Assembly: GCA_910578585.1 (NCBI GenBank)
Contig: CAJTRG010000022.1
Span: 1-24,827 of the forward strand
Direction: 5' to 3'
Origin: an uncultured Mailhella sp.
GTDB lineage: Bacteria; Desulfobacterota; Desulfovibrionia; Desulfovibrionales; Desulfovibrionaceae
DNA: 24,827 nt
Of this stretch, positions 14,446 through 21,858 are shown in pieces. Made by a program: the position numbers and the translations under genes. Every line of letters starts with the position of its first letter. Position 1 is the stretch's first letter. The notes under the pieces are model-generated. The model was not told the origin of the DNA and did no database searches. It saw only the letters and a program-made list of their open reading frames with translations.

Positions 14446-15186
14446 TTATTCGCCCTTATGGATTAAACGTTCCACTTGCCTGCATATGCCTAAGAGCATA
14501 TCCATTTCATGTCTGCGTATATCTTTTCGATCTAAAAAACGTGCCATGGGCAGGAAGAAATAATCAGGATTGCTTTGCTGAATCACATCAATCTGCGTAA
14601 GCACGTGTTTCAGTTTTTCGTGCAGGAGTGCTCTTTCTTCGCTGGTAATGCGGCGTGAAATTGCCCCTTTGTCCTTTTGACGCATTTTGTGTTTTTCAGG
14701 GGATAACTGGTAAATTTCATAGAGAATTAAGAGAACTGCCTGAGCTAGATTGAGAGAGGAACAGTCAGGAGACGTGGGGATAGTTACAAGTCTGTGGCAA
14801 TGTTCTAAATGGTGATTTTCCAGTCCTCGGTCTTCCGGGCCAAAGAGCAGAGCAACATGTTCGCCTTTTAGTAAATACTGAATAATTTCCTGAGCACATT
14901 CTTTAGGTGTGTGCGTTTCACGGCGAACTCCGCCCACTCGTGCGCTTGTGCCAACGCAAAAAACACAGTCTTTAATCGCATTTTGTACCGTTTCAAAAAC
15001 CTGTACGTGTTCCAAAAGATCTATACCTTGTTTTGTAGCAAGAGGGCTTGCTTTCCTGATATCCCACATCTCAGGCTTGACCAGCGAAATGGGAGCAGAG
15101 CCAAAATTGGCAGAAGCTCTCGCCACAGAGCCAATATTTTCAGGAAAACGTGTTTCCACAAGGATAAGATGCAAAAAGTCAAACAT
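14446..15186 (-). CDS. trmJ: tRNA 2'-O-methyltransferase of the TrmJ family (SPOUT)
   Basis: A 246-residue SPOUT methyltransferase. Motif 1 is VETRFPENIGSVARA (N17), motif 2 LLFGPEDRGL (113-122) and motif 3 IPTSPDCSSLNLAQAV (136-151), which together build the knotted SAM site. The C-terminal helical extension (EERALLHEKLKHVLTQ) is of the TrmJ type. TrmJ methylates the ribose of nucleotide 32 in the anticodon loop of several tRNAs. The gene lies 2 bp after the DUF456 gene and 1 bp before the GT9 gene. The ribosome site is weak, so it may depend on translation of the DUF456 gene. Confidence 0.9.
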   Translation of the reverse strand: MFDFLHLILVETRFPENIGSVARASANFGSAPISLVKPEMWDIRKASPLATKQGIDLLEHVQVFETVQNAIKDCVFCVGTSARVGGVRRETHTPKECAQEIIQYLLKGEHVALLFGPEDRGLENHHLEHCHRLVTIPTSPDCSSLNLAQAVLLILYEIYQLSPEKHKMRQKDKGAISRRITSEERALLHEKLKHVLTQIDVIQQSNPDYFFLPMARFLDRKDIRRHEMDMLLGICRQVERLIHKGE

Positions 15187-15188
15187 AG

Positions 15189-15704
15189 TTATAAGGCTGC
15201 AAAAATGGTTTGTGCAGTAAAGAAGACCAGATAAATACCCAGTCCAAATTTGAGGAGCATGCCTAAAAATTTACCCAGCACAATGGCACAGGCAACTTTT
15301 TGTGCCTCCTCCGTTTCTTTATGGGAAATGAATTTTTCTGATAAAAATGAACCCACAAAAGCGCCAAGCAATGTGCCGAAAATAGCTCCCAGTCCCAAGA
15401 GAAACGGCATAAACAAAATACCGCCGGCAATAGCTCCAATAATGCCAAAAACATTGGATGTTGTGGAGGCATTGGCTTTTTTTCCGTGCTGAACTTGTAA
15501 ATAAAATTCAGCTACTTCTCCTGTTACAAGCAGAACAAAGAATAAAACCCAATAAAGGAAATAATAGGTTCCGTCCGGAACAAAGAATGCGCTGATAATA
15601 ATTAAAACAGCTGCTATCCAGTTGCCCGGCAGTGAAATAAAATTTAAAAATATCAATAAAAATAAGATAATAACAAAAATTGTTGCAATAAGATTTGAAA
15701 ACAT
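15189..15704 (-). CDS. DUF456 family membrane protein
   Basis: A 171-residue integral membrane protein with about five hydrophobic segments (3-22, 27-41, 46-68, 83-125 with Gly-rich GIIGAIAGGILFMPFLLG, and 143-170). The glycine-rich middle and its position relative to the polar KETEEAQKVACAI loop are typical of DUF456. No function is known for the family. It is the first gene of a tightly packed operon with trmJ and the GT9 gene. AAAGG precedes the ATG at 15704. Confidence 0.8.
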   Translation of the reverse strand: MFSNLIATIFVIILFLLIFLNFISLPGNWIAAVLIIISAFFVPDGTYYFLYWVLFFVLLVTGEVAEFYLQVQHGKKANASTTSNVFGIIGAIAGGILFMPFLLGLGAIFGTLLGAFVGSFLSEKFISHKETEEAQKVACAIVLGKFLGMLLKFGLGIYLVFFTAQTIFAAL

Positions 15705-15731
15705 AGGAAACCTTTGAAAGAAGATGGAAAT

Positions 15732-15760
15732 AGTATAGTGAGAGCCTGCATTTTTGGCAA
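15732..15760 (-). promoter_or_regulatory. Promoter of the DUF456-trmJ-GT9 operon
   Basis: Minus-strand TTGCCA (15755-15760), exactly 17 bp, TATACT (15732-15737). The predicted start is about 20 nt before the DUF456 ATG. Confidence 0.65.
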
Positions 15761-15854
15761 GTATTAAGCCATAGGTTTTTTAAAGGCGATTTTTCTTGAG
15801 ATTTATATTTTTTTAGCTTAGAGAAAAGTATCTTATGTATGGAGCATATAATTA

Positions 15855-16229
15855 ATGATTACTCAAGGTATTAGTTCTGTTCTTTTGCTGATTGGTTCAA
15901 ATGTTTTTATGACGCTTGCCTGGTATGGGCATTTAAAAATGCGGACTGAATTTACATGGTTTGCTTCTTTGCCCTTGCTTGGGGTGATTATTTTCAGCTG
16001 GGCTATTGCATTTTTTGAATATTGTCTGCAAGTGCCTGCCAATAAAATAGGCTTTGTGGAAAATGGCGGGCCCTTTGATATTATGCAATTGAAAATCATT
16101 CAAGAAGTAATTACGCTGACCGTCTTTACTATTTTTTCCATTGTAGCCTTTAAAACACAATTAAAATGGAACCATCTTGCATCCTTTATCTGCATTATCC
16201 TGGCAGTGTATTTTGTATTTAAGAAATGA
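15855..16229 (+). CDS. DUF486 family membrane protein
   Basis: A 124-residue protein with four transmembrane segments. The WYGHLK segment after the first helix, the NKIGF and PFDIMQLKIIQE blocks and the C-terminal YFVFKK are the conserved points of DUF486, a small family related to drug/metabolite-type four-helix proteins. No transport substrate is known. GGAG lies 10 nt before the ATG. The gene is monocistronic: the stop codon runs straight into a terminator stem. Confidence 0.85.
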   Translation: MITQGISSVLLLIGSNVFMTLAWYGHLKMRTEFTWFASLPLLGVIIFSWAIAFFEYCLQVPANKIGFVENGGPFDIMQLKIIQEVITLTVFTIFSIVAFKTQLKWNHLASFICIILAVYFVFKK

Positions 16230-16258
16230 AAACCGATACAACTCGTTGTATCGGTTTT
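16229..16258. terminator. Bidirectional terminator between DUF486 and DUF362 genes
   Basis: AAAACCGATACAA (16229-16241), loop CTCG, TTGTATCGGTTTT (16246-16258). With A residues on one flank and T residues on the other it serves both converging genes. Confidence 0.88.
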
Positions 16259-16297
16259 GCTGTTTGAGGATAACGGTTTTTATTTAATCGATTTTTA

Positions 16298-17356
16298 TTA
16301 ATCAATAGAAATTAATTCGTATTGAGGGTTGCCCATTTTAAGTTTAGCCATGGAAACCAGTTGATGTAAACCATGACGGCTTTGAATACGTTCAACAAGG
16401 TCGTGATTCTCAGTGTCTGGTTTGCCAAAAACCAAATCACAGGAAGCCTGGTCAATGGCTAAAATGTCTGTAGAAGCTAAAATGCCGATATCTGGAATTG
16501 TTGGTTCTGCAGCTCTTTTTCCTGCACAGTCACAGTCAACAGACATTCTGCGAAGTACATTCAGGAAAACAATGTGTTTTCCAAAATAATCGCAGGTTGC
16601 CTTAGCTGAATCTGCCATGAGTTCCATAAGAGGTTCGTCGTGCGGCCATTTGCTCCAATCTTCTGGAACTTCACCAGGCACGCCGTGCACCTGGCGTTTT
16701 CCAACTTGTCCGGAAGCGCAGCCAATGGCAATATTTTTCATGGAACCGCCAAAGCCGCCCATTGCGTGTCCTTTGAAGTGGGTAAGCACAATCATGGAAT
16801 CATAATTGACGATATGTCCGCCCATGGCAACTTCTTTGAGGCGAAGTCCGTTGCGAACCGGCAGATTAACATCGCCTTCTTCGTCCATAATATCCACAGG
16901 GCAGAAGGTCCAGCCATTCACTTTAATGGTTTCGCGGTGTGATTCTGTGGTATAGCGGTCACCCTGGTATAAGGTATTCGTTTCAACAATGGTGCTGTTT
17001 GGAACTTGAGCCTGAAAAGCCTGTACCATATCACGCGGCAAAATATTTGGGCCATTCTTTTCGCCGGTGTGAAGTTTAATTGCTACTTTGCCGTAAATTT
17101 CTTCATTGATTTTTTGATAAAGGGCAATGAGATGTTCTGCGTCAATATGAGAAGAAAAATACACTTTAGCGCGAGTTCCTTCAGTTTTCATGCCTGTGAC
17201 ATTGCGTGAGCCAACAATTGGTGTTTTTTGGCTGTTTTCTGCTGCGGCAGCATGAGCACTTTTGGGTAATAATAAAGAAGGAGCAATAGCTGCAGCTGCT
17301 GCAACGACTGCTGAACCTTTGAGGAGTTCTCTTCTTGATAATTCAACTTTTTTCAT
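16298..17356 (-). CDS. Tat-exported DUF362 domain protein
   Basis: A 352-residue protein starting with a twin-arginine signal: SRRELLK (7-13), an Ala/Leu-rich hydrophobic stretch and a PKSAHA cleavage site near residue 36. The mature part is a DUF362 domain: LHTGEKNGPN near the start, the mid-region LTHFKGHAMGGFGGSMKNIA and IGCASGQVGKRQVHG, and the end with DQASCDLVFGKP. DUF362 proteins are often fused to ferredoxin domains; this one has no such Cys-x2-Cys-x2-Cys pattern. Tat export implies folding, perhaps with a cofactor, before transfer to the periplasm. The ATG at 17356 has AGGAG 7 nt upstream; the extra 22 residues from 17422 would interrupt the signal pattern. The role is unknown. Confidence 0.85.
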   Translation of the reverse strand: MKKVELSRRELLKGSAVVAAAAAIAPSLLLPKSAHAAAAENSQKTPIVGSRNVTGMKTEGTRAKVYFSSHIDAEHLIALYQKINEEIYGKVAIKLHTGEKNGPNILPRDMVQAFQAQVPNSTIVETNTLYQGDRYTTESHRETIKVNGWTFCPVDIMDEEGDVNLPVRNGLRLKEVAMGGHIVNYDSMIVLTHFKGHAMGGFGGSMKNIAIGCASGQVGKRQVHGVPGEVPEDWSKWPHDEPLMELMADSAKATCDYFGKHIVFLNVLRRMSVDCDCAGKRAAEPTIPDIGILASTDILAIDQASCDLVFGKPDTENHDLVERIQSRHGLHQLVSMAKLKMGNPQYELISID

Positions 17357-17573
17357 TGTAATTCTCCTGCTAGAGATTGAAAACTTTCTTTGTATTTTTA
17401 TATATATCCTTTTAATTTGCAAAAAACATACACAATTCTCTAAATTTTTTGCCTAATCCTCTCAAATTTCAACTGTGAGAGAAATAGATAATAATTAGAT
17501 TAAATTAGATATGCTTTTATTAATTAACTATGTTAAAAATAATAAATAGAAATAAGTTTTGGGTTAATTATTT

Positions 17574-18122
17574 ATGAATAGAGCAGTGTTACAGAATTAT
17601 TTTACAAAAATATTCTTTTGCTGCGTGCTTATACTCATGAGCATTTTTTATGCGCAGGCAGCATGTTCAGCAGAAAGTACGGAGAATACAATGGGTAATT
17701 TGCTGACAGAAACAAATACCATTGCTGAGATGATACATCATCCGGCATTTGCTGGTTTTGGCGTTCATTTGCTGCCAAGACCACTTGGATCTTTTGGGGC
17801 AGCGACCTTTGGCGGCAAAGATCTCCCTCGCCCGACAGCAGTTATTATGGCGTATACAGGGCATGGGCAATATACGGAAAATGATCCGCCCACTTTTGCA
17901 GTGGTGAGTTCTGATGATACCATTGCGAGCGCCTATATTATGGAAAAGCGGATTAATTGTTTGAAGGAAGCGGGAATTCCAACAGAATTTCATTTGTATC
18001 ATCACGCCGACCATGGTTTTGGCACGGGAAAGGGAACAGTCGCAGAAAACTGGATGGATTTGGCAGTTCGTTTTTGGCAGGAACAAATCAATAACAGCAT
18101 AAGCAACAGGAATAATAATTAA
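17574..18122 (+). pseudogene. Internally deleted alpha/beta-hydrolase (esterase) remnant with signal peptide
   Basis: The 182-residue frame joins two separate parts of a secreted alpha/beta-hydrolase. Residues 1-35 are a signal peptide (hydrophobic run, AQA cleavage site). Residues 36-70 (IAEMIHHPAFAGFG) are the N-terminal cap of such esterases. Then it jumps to the C-terminal third: GHGQYTENDPPTFAVVSSDDTIA (acid residue of the triad) and YHHADHGFGTGKGT (catalytic His). The oxyanion-hole strand and the GxSxG nucleophile elbow, about 130-150 residues, are absent. The frame stays open across the junction, near 17785, so a protein could still be made, but it lacks the nucleophile and cannot be an active esterase. 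No clear ribosome site precedes the ATG. Confidence 0.72.
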
Positions 18123-18149
18123 AGGGTTATCGAAATAAGGAGGATTATA

Positions 18150-18985
18150 ATGAAAACATGGTTAATTACCGGATGTTCTTCTGGGCTTGGAAAAAGCTTG
18201 GCTTCCGCAGTTCTTGAACATGGCGACCAAGTTATTGTAACCGCTAGAAATCCTGAAACAGTGCAATTTTTTCAAGAAAATTTTCCTAAAACTGCTTTTA
18301 TTTTGCAGCTTGATGTAACGAAAGAAGACGATGTGAAAGGTGTTGTTGCTGAGGGTATAAAACATTTTGGCAGTATTGATGTGCTGTCAATAATGCGGGC
18401 TATTGTCTGCGCGGCGCTGTGGAAGAATGTTCCATGGAGGAAGTTCGAAAACAGTTTGAAACAAATTTCTTTGGCGTTGTGCAAATGATTCATCATGTTT
18501 TGCCTCATATGCGCAAACAAGGAAGCTGAGCTATTGTGAACTTTTCTTCTGTGGCAGCGCTCAATACTTTGGAAGGATCAGCTTTTTACGGGGCTTCAAA
18601 GTGCGCGGTAGAAGGCGTATCCAGCGGTCTGCAAAAGGAAGTTGGCCCTTTGGGAATAAAAGTTATTGTGGTTGAGCCCGGGTCCTTTAAAACAGATTTT
18701 TTCTATCGCTCCATAGCTATTAATGAACAGAATATTGCGGATTATCAAGATACTGCCGCAAAACGGAAAGTAAAAATAAAAACTCTTGATGATACTGTGA
18801 TGAAAGGCTGGGGTGATAATAATGCCGCTAAAGTACTTATTAAAGCGGTGGAAGAAAAAGAAAGCCCATCCCATTTATTGCTGGGCTCTGCAGCGGTTGA
18901 ATTTGCAGAAAATGTTTTTGCCGCACGAGCAGAAGAAGTACAAAAATGGAAAGCTCTCAGCGTGCAAACTGATGCAGGAAGATAA
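18150..18985 (+). pseudogene. Short-chain dehydrogenase/reductase (SDR), disrupted by a frameshift and a stop
   Basis: A full classical SDR is recognisable across two frames. The first part has the NAD(P)-binding TGCSSGLG (residues 8-15) and GSIDVL. A single base is missing near 18386-18387: restoring one G after the Leu codon gives VNNAG and then an open frame FETNFFGVVQMIHHVLP, the usual SDR sequence. In that restored frame a TGA at 18527-18529 replaces the Gly expected in GSGAIVNFSS. The rest, with NFSSVAALN and the catalytic Y-x3-K in FYGASKCAVEG, is intact to the stop at 18985. AAGGAGG before the ATG at 18150 shows the gene was once well translated. Two independent lesions make a sequencing slip unlikely as the sole cause. 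Confidence 0.85.
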
Positions 18986-19020
18986 TGTATTATTTTGTAA
19001 ATAATGAGTAAAAGCTAAAA

Positions 19021-19055
19021 CAAAACCGTTATGGACGAAGTCTATAACGGTTTTG
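19021..19055. terminator. Bidirectional terminator between SDR pseudogene and tyrS
   Basis: CAAAACCGTTAT (19021-19032) pairs with ATAACGGTTTTG (19044-19055); the inner GAC/GTC continue the stem to a GAA loop, giving about 16 bp. A and T runs at the flanks allow use in both directions. Confidence 0.85.
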
Positions 19056-19068
19056 CGTTTAGGGGGGT

Positions 19069-19087
19069 GGGGGAGATAATCTCCCCC
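19069..19087. repeat. GC-rich hairpin just downstream of tyrS
   Basis: GGGGGAG (19069-19075) and CTCCCCC (19081-19087) form a perfect stem around ATAAT, 19 bp beyond the tyrS stop. On the minus strand no T tract follows it, so it is not a terminator by itself; together with the neighbouring hairpin it could protect the tyrS mRNA end. Confidence 0.6.
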
Positions 19088-19105
19088 AAAGAAAAAATAA
19101 AATTG

Positions 19106-20314
19106 TTATTTTACAGTAAGCAATAAAAAGCCTTTTTTACCGCATTTGATAGTATATTCACCCTTTGCAAGAGGAGCATAAGGGTCGGTGTATTTTTCAT
19201 CGTTGACGGATAAAGCATTGGAGCTTACAAGGCGTTTTGCTTCACTTTTTGATTTAATCAGACCGCTGGCTGCAAGGAAGTTTGCAGGCATACTTTCGTC
19301 ACCTTCGTTGCATTCAAATTTAGGAGCATCGTCCGGAACGCCGCCTTTCGCAAATACAGCATTGAAGCCTTGTCTTGCTTCTTCTGCCTTGTCTTTGCCG
19401 TGGTAGCGTTCAACAATTTCAAAAGCAAGCTCTTCTTTGACGGTTTTGGGGTGACGAGCGCCGCTTTCCACATCGCGTTTCATTTGGTCAATTTCTTCAA
19501 GGCTCTTGCTGGAAATAAGCTCATAATAACGCCACATGAGTTCATCAGAAATACTCATGGCTTTACCAAACTGGTCTTTTGCTTCTTCAGCAATACCAAT
19601 ATAGTTGCCATAGGATTTTGACATTTTCCGTACACCGTCAAGACCTTCCAAAAGGGGCACGGTGATAATGCACTGTGGTTCCAAACCATAATGGCTTTGC
19701 AGGGTGCGTCCCATGAGCAGGTTGAATGTTTGGTCAGTTCCGCCCATCTCAACGTCTGTTTTCAAAGAAACTGAGTCGTATGCCTGGGCAAGAGGATAGA
19801 AAAATTCATGGATGGAAATAGGACGTTCTTCTTTATAACGTTTTGCAAAATCATCACGTTCGAGCATACGGGCAACAGTGCAGTAGCTCATCAGGCGCAG
19901 CATATCGGCAGAAGTAACTTTGCTGAACCAGGTGGAGTTGAATGCAACCGTTGTTTTGGCTGGATCCAGGATTTTGAAAATTTGTTCTTTATAGGTTTCA
20001 GCATTGGCAAGAACCTGTTCTTCGGTCAAAGGCGGACGGGTTTCAGAACGGCCGGAAGGGTCACCGATTCTGCCTGTAAAGTCACCAATCAAAAAGGTAA
20101 CATTGTGTCCAAGTTCCTGAAAGTGACGCATTTTATGGATAACAACAGTGTGTCCTAAATGAAGGTCTGGAGCAGTTGGGTCAAAACCAACTTTAATATT
20201 GAGTGGTTTATTTCGTGCAAGTTTTTTGCGTAAATCTTCTTCGCTGACCAAGTCAACAATTCCGCGACGGATAATTTTAATTTGTTCATCAACACTTTTA
20301 AACGTTGAACTCAT
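19106..20314 (-). CDS. tyrS: Tyrosyl-tRNA synthetase
   Basis: A 402-residue class I synthetase that charges tRNA-Tyr with tyrosine. The HIGH motif is HLGH (52-55) and the second signature is KMSKS (230-234); GDFTGRIGDPSGRS (97-110) and GGTDQTFNLLMGR complete the tyrosine and ATP site. The C-terminus is an S4 RNA-binding domain (about 337-402, LIKSKSEAKRLVSSNALSVN). Length and sequence fit the shorter TyrS subgroup with the HLGH variant common in proteobacteria. GAGGTG lies 6 nt before the ATG. It has its own promoter and terminator and is therefore monocistronic. Confidence 0.97.
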   Translation of the reverse strand: MSSTFKSVDEQIKIIRRGIVDLVSEEDLRKKLARNKPLNIKVGFDPTAPDLHLGHTVVIHKMRHFQELGHNVTFLIGDFTGRIGDPSGRSETRPPLTEEQVLANAETYKEQIFKILDPAKTTVAFNSTWFSKVTSADMLRLMSYCTVARMLERDDFAKRYKEERPISIHEFFYPLAQAYDSVSLKTDVEMGGTDQTFNLLMGRTLQSHYGLEPQCIITVPLLEGLDGVRKMSKSYGNYIGIAEEAKDQFGKAMSISDELMWRYYELISSKSLEEIDQMKRDVESGARHPKTVKEELAFEIVERYHGKDKAEEARQGFNAVFAKGGVPDDAPKFECNEGDESMPANFLAASGLIKSKSEAKRLVSSNALSVNDEKYTDPYAPLAKGEYTIKCGKKGFLLLTVK

Positions 20315-20344
20315 GTATGCACCTCAAATTTTTTGTAGAAAAGA

Positions 20345-20373
20345 ACTATAGTAATTTTTATAAGAAATTACAA
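20345..20373 (-). promoter_or_regulatory. Promoter of tyrS
   Basis: Minus-strand TTGTAA (20368-20373), exactly 17 bp, TATAGT (20345-20350), with a predicted start about 25 nt before the ATG. No T-box-like leader is present. Confidence 0.6.
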
Positions 20374-20454
20374 GTAAAATTATATAAATATAAAGTAGAT
20401 AGTTACAGTTTTCAGGTGTTTCTTCTGCGGTATTTTATGTTCAAATTTTTATGA

Positions 20455-21378
20455 TCAGGAAACAGTATATTTTCCCGGGCCGGGCAGAATAAAGCCGCGT
20501 TCACGAAGCCTTTTCCAGAACCAGCGCGTATCACTGACCAGCAGGGAAATTTTGTGTTCGGCACTTTTGACGCAGATGATATCGTTCATCAGCACAGCAT
20601 GGGAATCTTGCCCGTCCACAGTGATAAAGGTTTCGCGGTCCTCAAGACATTTAATTTTGATAGTGCTTTCCTTGGGCATAACCAGAGGAGAAAATGAACC
20701 GGCAAAAGGGCTGATAGGCGTCAAAATATGCGCGTCAAGAGTGGGGAATGTCAGCGGACCGTGGGCAGAAGCTGTGTAAGCGGTTGTGCCTAAGGGAGAT
20801 GAGCAGATAAGCCCGTCACAGTGCAAATCCGTGATAAAAATATCGTCAATGGCAAGCTTGATAAAAATAGATTTTGCCACAGCCCCGCGGGAAATAACAA
20901 CATCATTCATGGCAATGCCTGAATGGATGATTTTATCATCACGAAAATGATCAAAATGGAGCGGCGTAACTTTATGAACGTTATACTCACCGGCAAGAAG
21001 TTTTGTTAAGCATTCCTTCCATTTTTCAGGAGAAATATCTGCTAAAAAGCCTACCTTCCCAAAATTTATGCCAATGAGCGGAAGCGGCTTTTTATACATG
21101 CGCCGTGAAACTCCAAGGATTGTACCGTCACCGCCAAGGACAATGGCCAAATCATGATTTGGAGTGTATTCCAACAGCTGTTCTTCAGGCAAAAAGGCTG
21201 GAATAATGGTTGCGGAAAGTTTTTTTTCTTCAAGCCATGCTTTAATATTTTTTGCAAGTTCATAGGCTTGTTCATTTTTTTCTTTAACAATGAGCAAAAA
21301 GGAACGGCACAGATAAGATTGTGTAGATTGACAGGATTGTTCAGACTGGGAGGATTGCTTTCCATTTTGATTATTCAT
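20455..21378 (-). CDS. nadK: NAD kinase
   Basis: A 307-residue NAD kinase, which phosphorylates NAD to NADP using ATP. The active-site GGDG is at 82-85 (LAIVLGGDGTILG); then GINFGKVGFLAD, MNDVVISRG and DGLICSSPLGTTAYTASAHGP form the diagnostic blocks. The N-terminus is odd: before the first beta strand (FLLIVKEK, residue 27 on) lie five tandem Gln-Ser-x units (8-22). The ATG at 21378 has no ribosome site at the normal distance. No better start is visible, as the only nearby alternative is a TTG at codon 28 without a ribosome site. A GC-rich hairpin precedes it by 20 bp. Confidence 0.92.
   Translation of the reverse strand: MNNQNGKQSSQSEQSCQSTQSYLCRSFLLIVKEKNEQAYELAKNIKAWLEEKKLSATIIPAFLPEEQLLEYTPNHDLAIVLGGDGTILGVSRRMYKKPLPLIGINFGKVGFLADISPEKWKECLTKLLAGEYNVHKVTPLHFDHFRDDKIIHSGIAMNDVVISRGAVAKSIFIKLAIDDIFITDLHCDGLICSSPLGTTAYTASAHGPLTFPTLDAHILTPISPFAGSFSPLVMPKESTIKIKCLEDRETFITVDGQDSHAVLMNDIICVKSAEHKISLLVSDTRWFWKRLRERGFILPGPGKYTVS
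21313..21357 (-). repeat. Five 9-bp tandem repeats encoding Gln-Ser-x in nadK
   Basis: Read on the minus strand, five consecutive 9-nt units each begin CAA/CAG then TCC/TCT, encoding QSS, QSE, QSC, QST and QSY. The third codon of each unit varies. Confidence 0.75.
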
Positions 21379-21397
21379 AGGGTATTTTATAAAGAAG

Positions 21398-21419
21398 CCC
21401 TCCCCGGTTGCGGGGAGGG
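21398..21419 (-). terminator. GC-rich hairpin between the small acidic gene and nadK
   Basis: CCCTCCCCG (21398-21406), 4-nt loop, CGGGGAGGG (21411-21419). On the minus strand it is followed by CTTCTTTAT, a poor T tract. It lies after the stop of the small acidic protein gene and 20 bp before the nadK ATG. It may be a terminator or an attenuator in the nadK leader. Confidence 0.55.
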
Positions 21420-21441
21420 GAATTGTGCGCTTTAAAAATTT

Positions 21442-21768
21442 TTATTCATCATCAGCTTCTTGCATGGAATCATGGACAGCATCCATGAAAATTTCATAAG
21501 CAACGCGTTCAATAATAATTTCAGGTTCATAGGTAAAAATTTCTTCCGGAAGTTCTTGATCTTTACCGGTTTGTTCCAGAATTTCATCAAAGCGGGCAGT
21601 GTATTCACCAATAAGTCTGGCAACTTCATTGACAATTGGGTTATCTGATTCCACATTTGGGTCAACATCATCTTCTGTATCAAATTGATTTTCAAACTCG
21701 TCGAGGGCTTTGACAATTTCGTCTTCTGCTAAATTCATAAATTCAGGAGTAGTTTTGATGTTTTTCAT
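21442..21768 (-). CDS. Small acidic protein of unknown function
   Basis: A 108-residue, strongly acidic and probably all-helical soluble protein (NLAEDEIVKALDEFENQFDTEDDVDPN, shown here only in part by its acidic run at about 15-40; then VNEVARLIGEYTARFDEILEQTG and a final DEAD-like QEADDE tail). No family is recognised. The ATG at 21768 is chosen because AAGGA stands 8 nt upstream; earlier ATGs at 21786 and 21816 lack ribosome sites. It is divergent from the tetrapyrrole operon and shares its 90-bp upstream region, including the palindrome at 21828-21854. Hydrophobic spacing in the helices suggests an oligomer or a partner-binding protein. Confidence 0.7.
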   Translation of the reverse strand: MKNIKTTPEFMNLAEDEIVKALDEFENQFDTEDDVDPNVESDNPIVNEVARLIGEYTARFDEILEQTGKDQELPEEIFTYEPEIIIERVAYEIFMDAVHDSMQEADDE

Positions 21769-21823
21769 ATTTTTTCCTTTTTTCATATCAATGTATGGAT
21801 TTGTTTTATGTAACAATTTTATC

Positions 21824-21852
21824 TTGAAAAGTATAGTGTAAAGTTCTATACT
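21824..21852 (+). promoter_or_regulatory. Promoter of the cysG-B/hemX/hemA operon, predicted leaderless
   Basis: TTGAAA (21824-21829), exactly 17 bp, TATACT (21847-21852). A start 7 nt after the -10 falls at 21859, the A of the first ATG. No Shine-Dalgarno sequence is present upstream. Confidence 0.6.
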
Positions 21853-21854
21853 TT
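21828..21854. repeat. Perfect 9-bp inverted repeat over the tetrapyrrole operon promoter
   Basis: AAAGTATAG (21828-21836) and CTATACTTT (21846-21854) with a 9-bp spacer. It covers the end of the -35 and all of the -10, so a bound repressor would block the operon. Confidence 0.65.
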
Positions 21855-21858
21855 CCGC

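Noticed and set aside
18527..18529. TGA in the SDR gene as a selenocysteine codon
   Set aside because: The position normally holds Gly in GSGAIVN, no selenocysteine-type SDR is known to me, and the gene also carries a frameshift.
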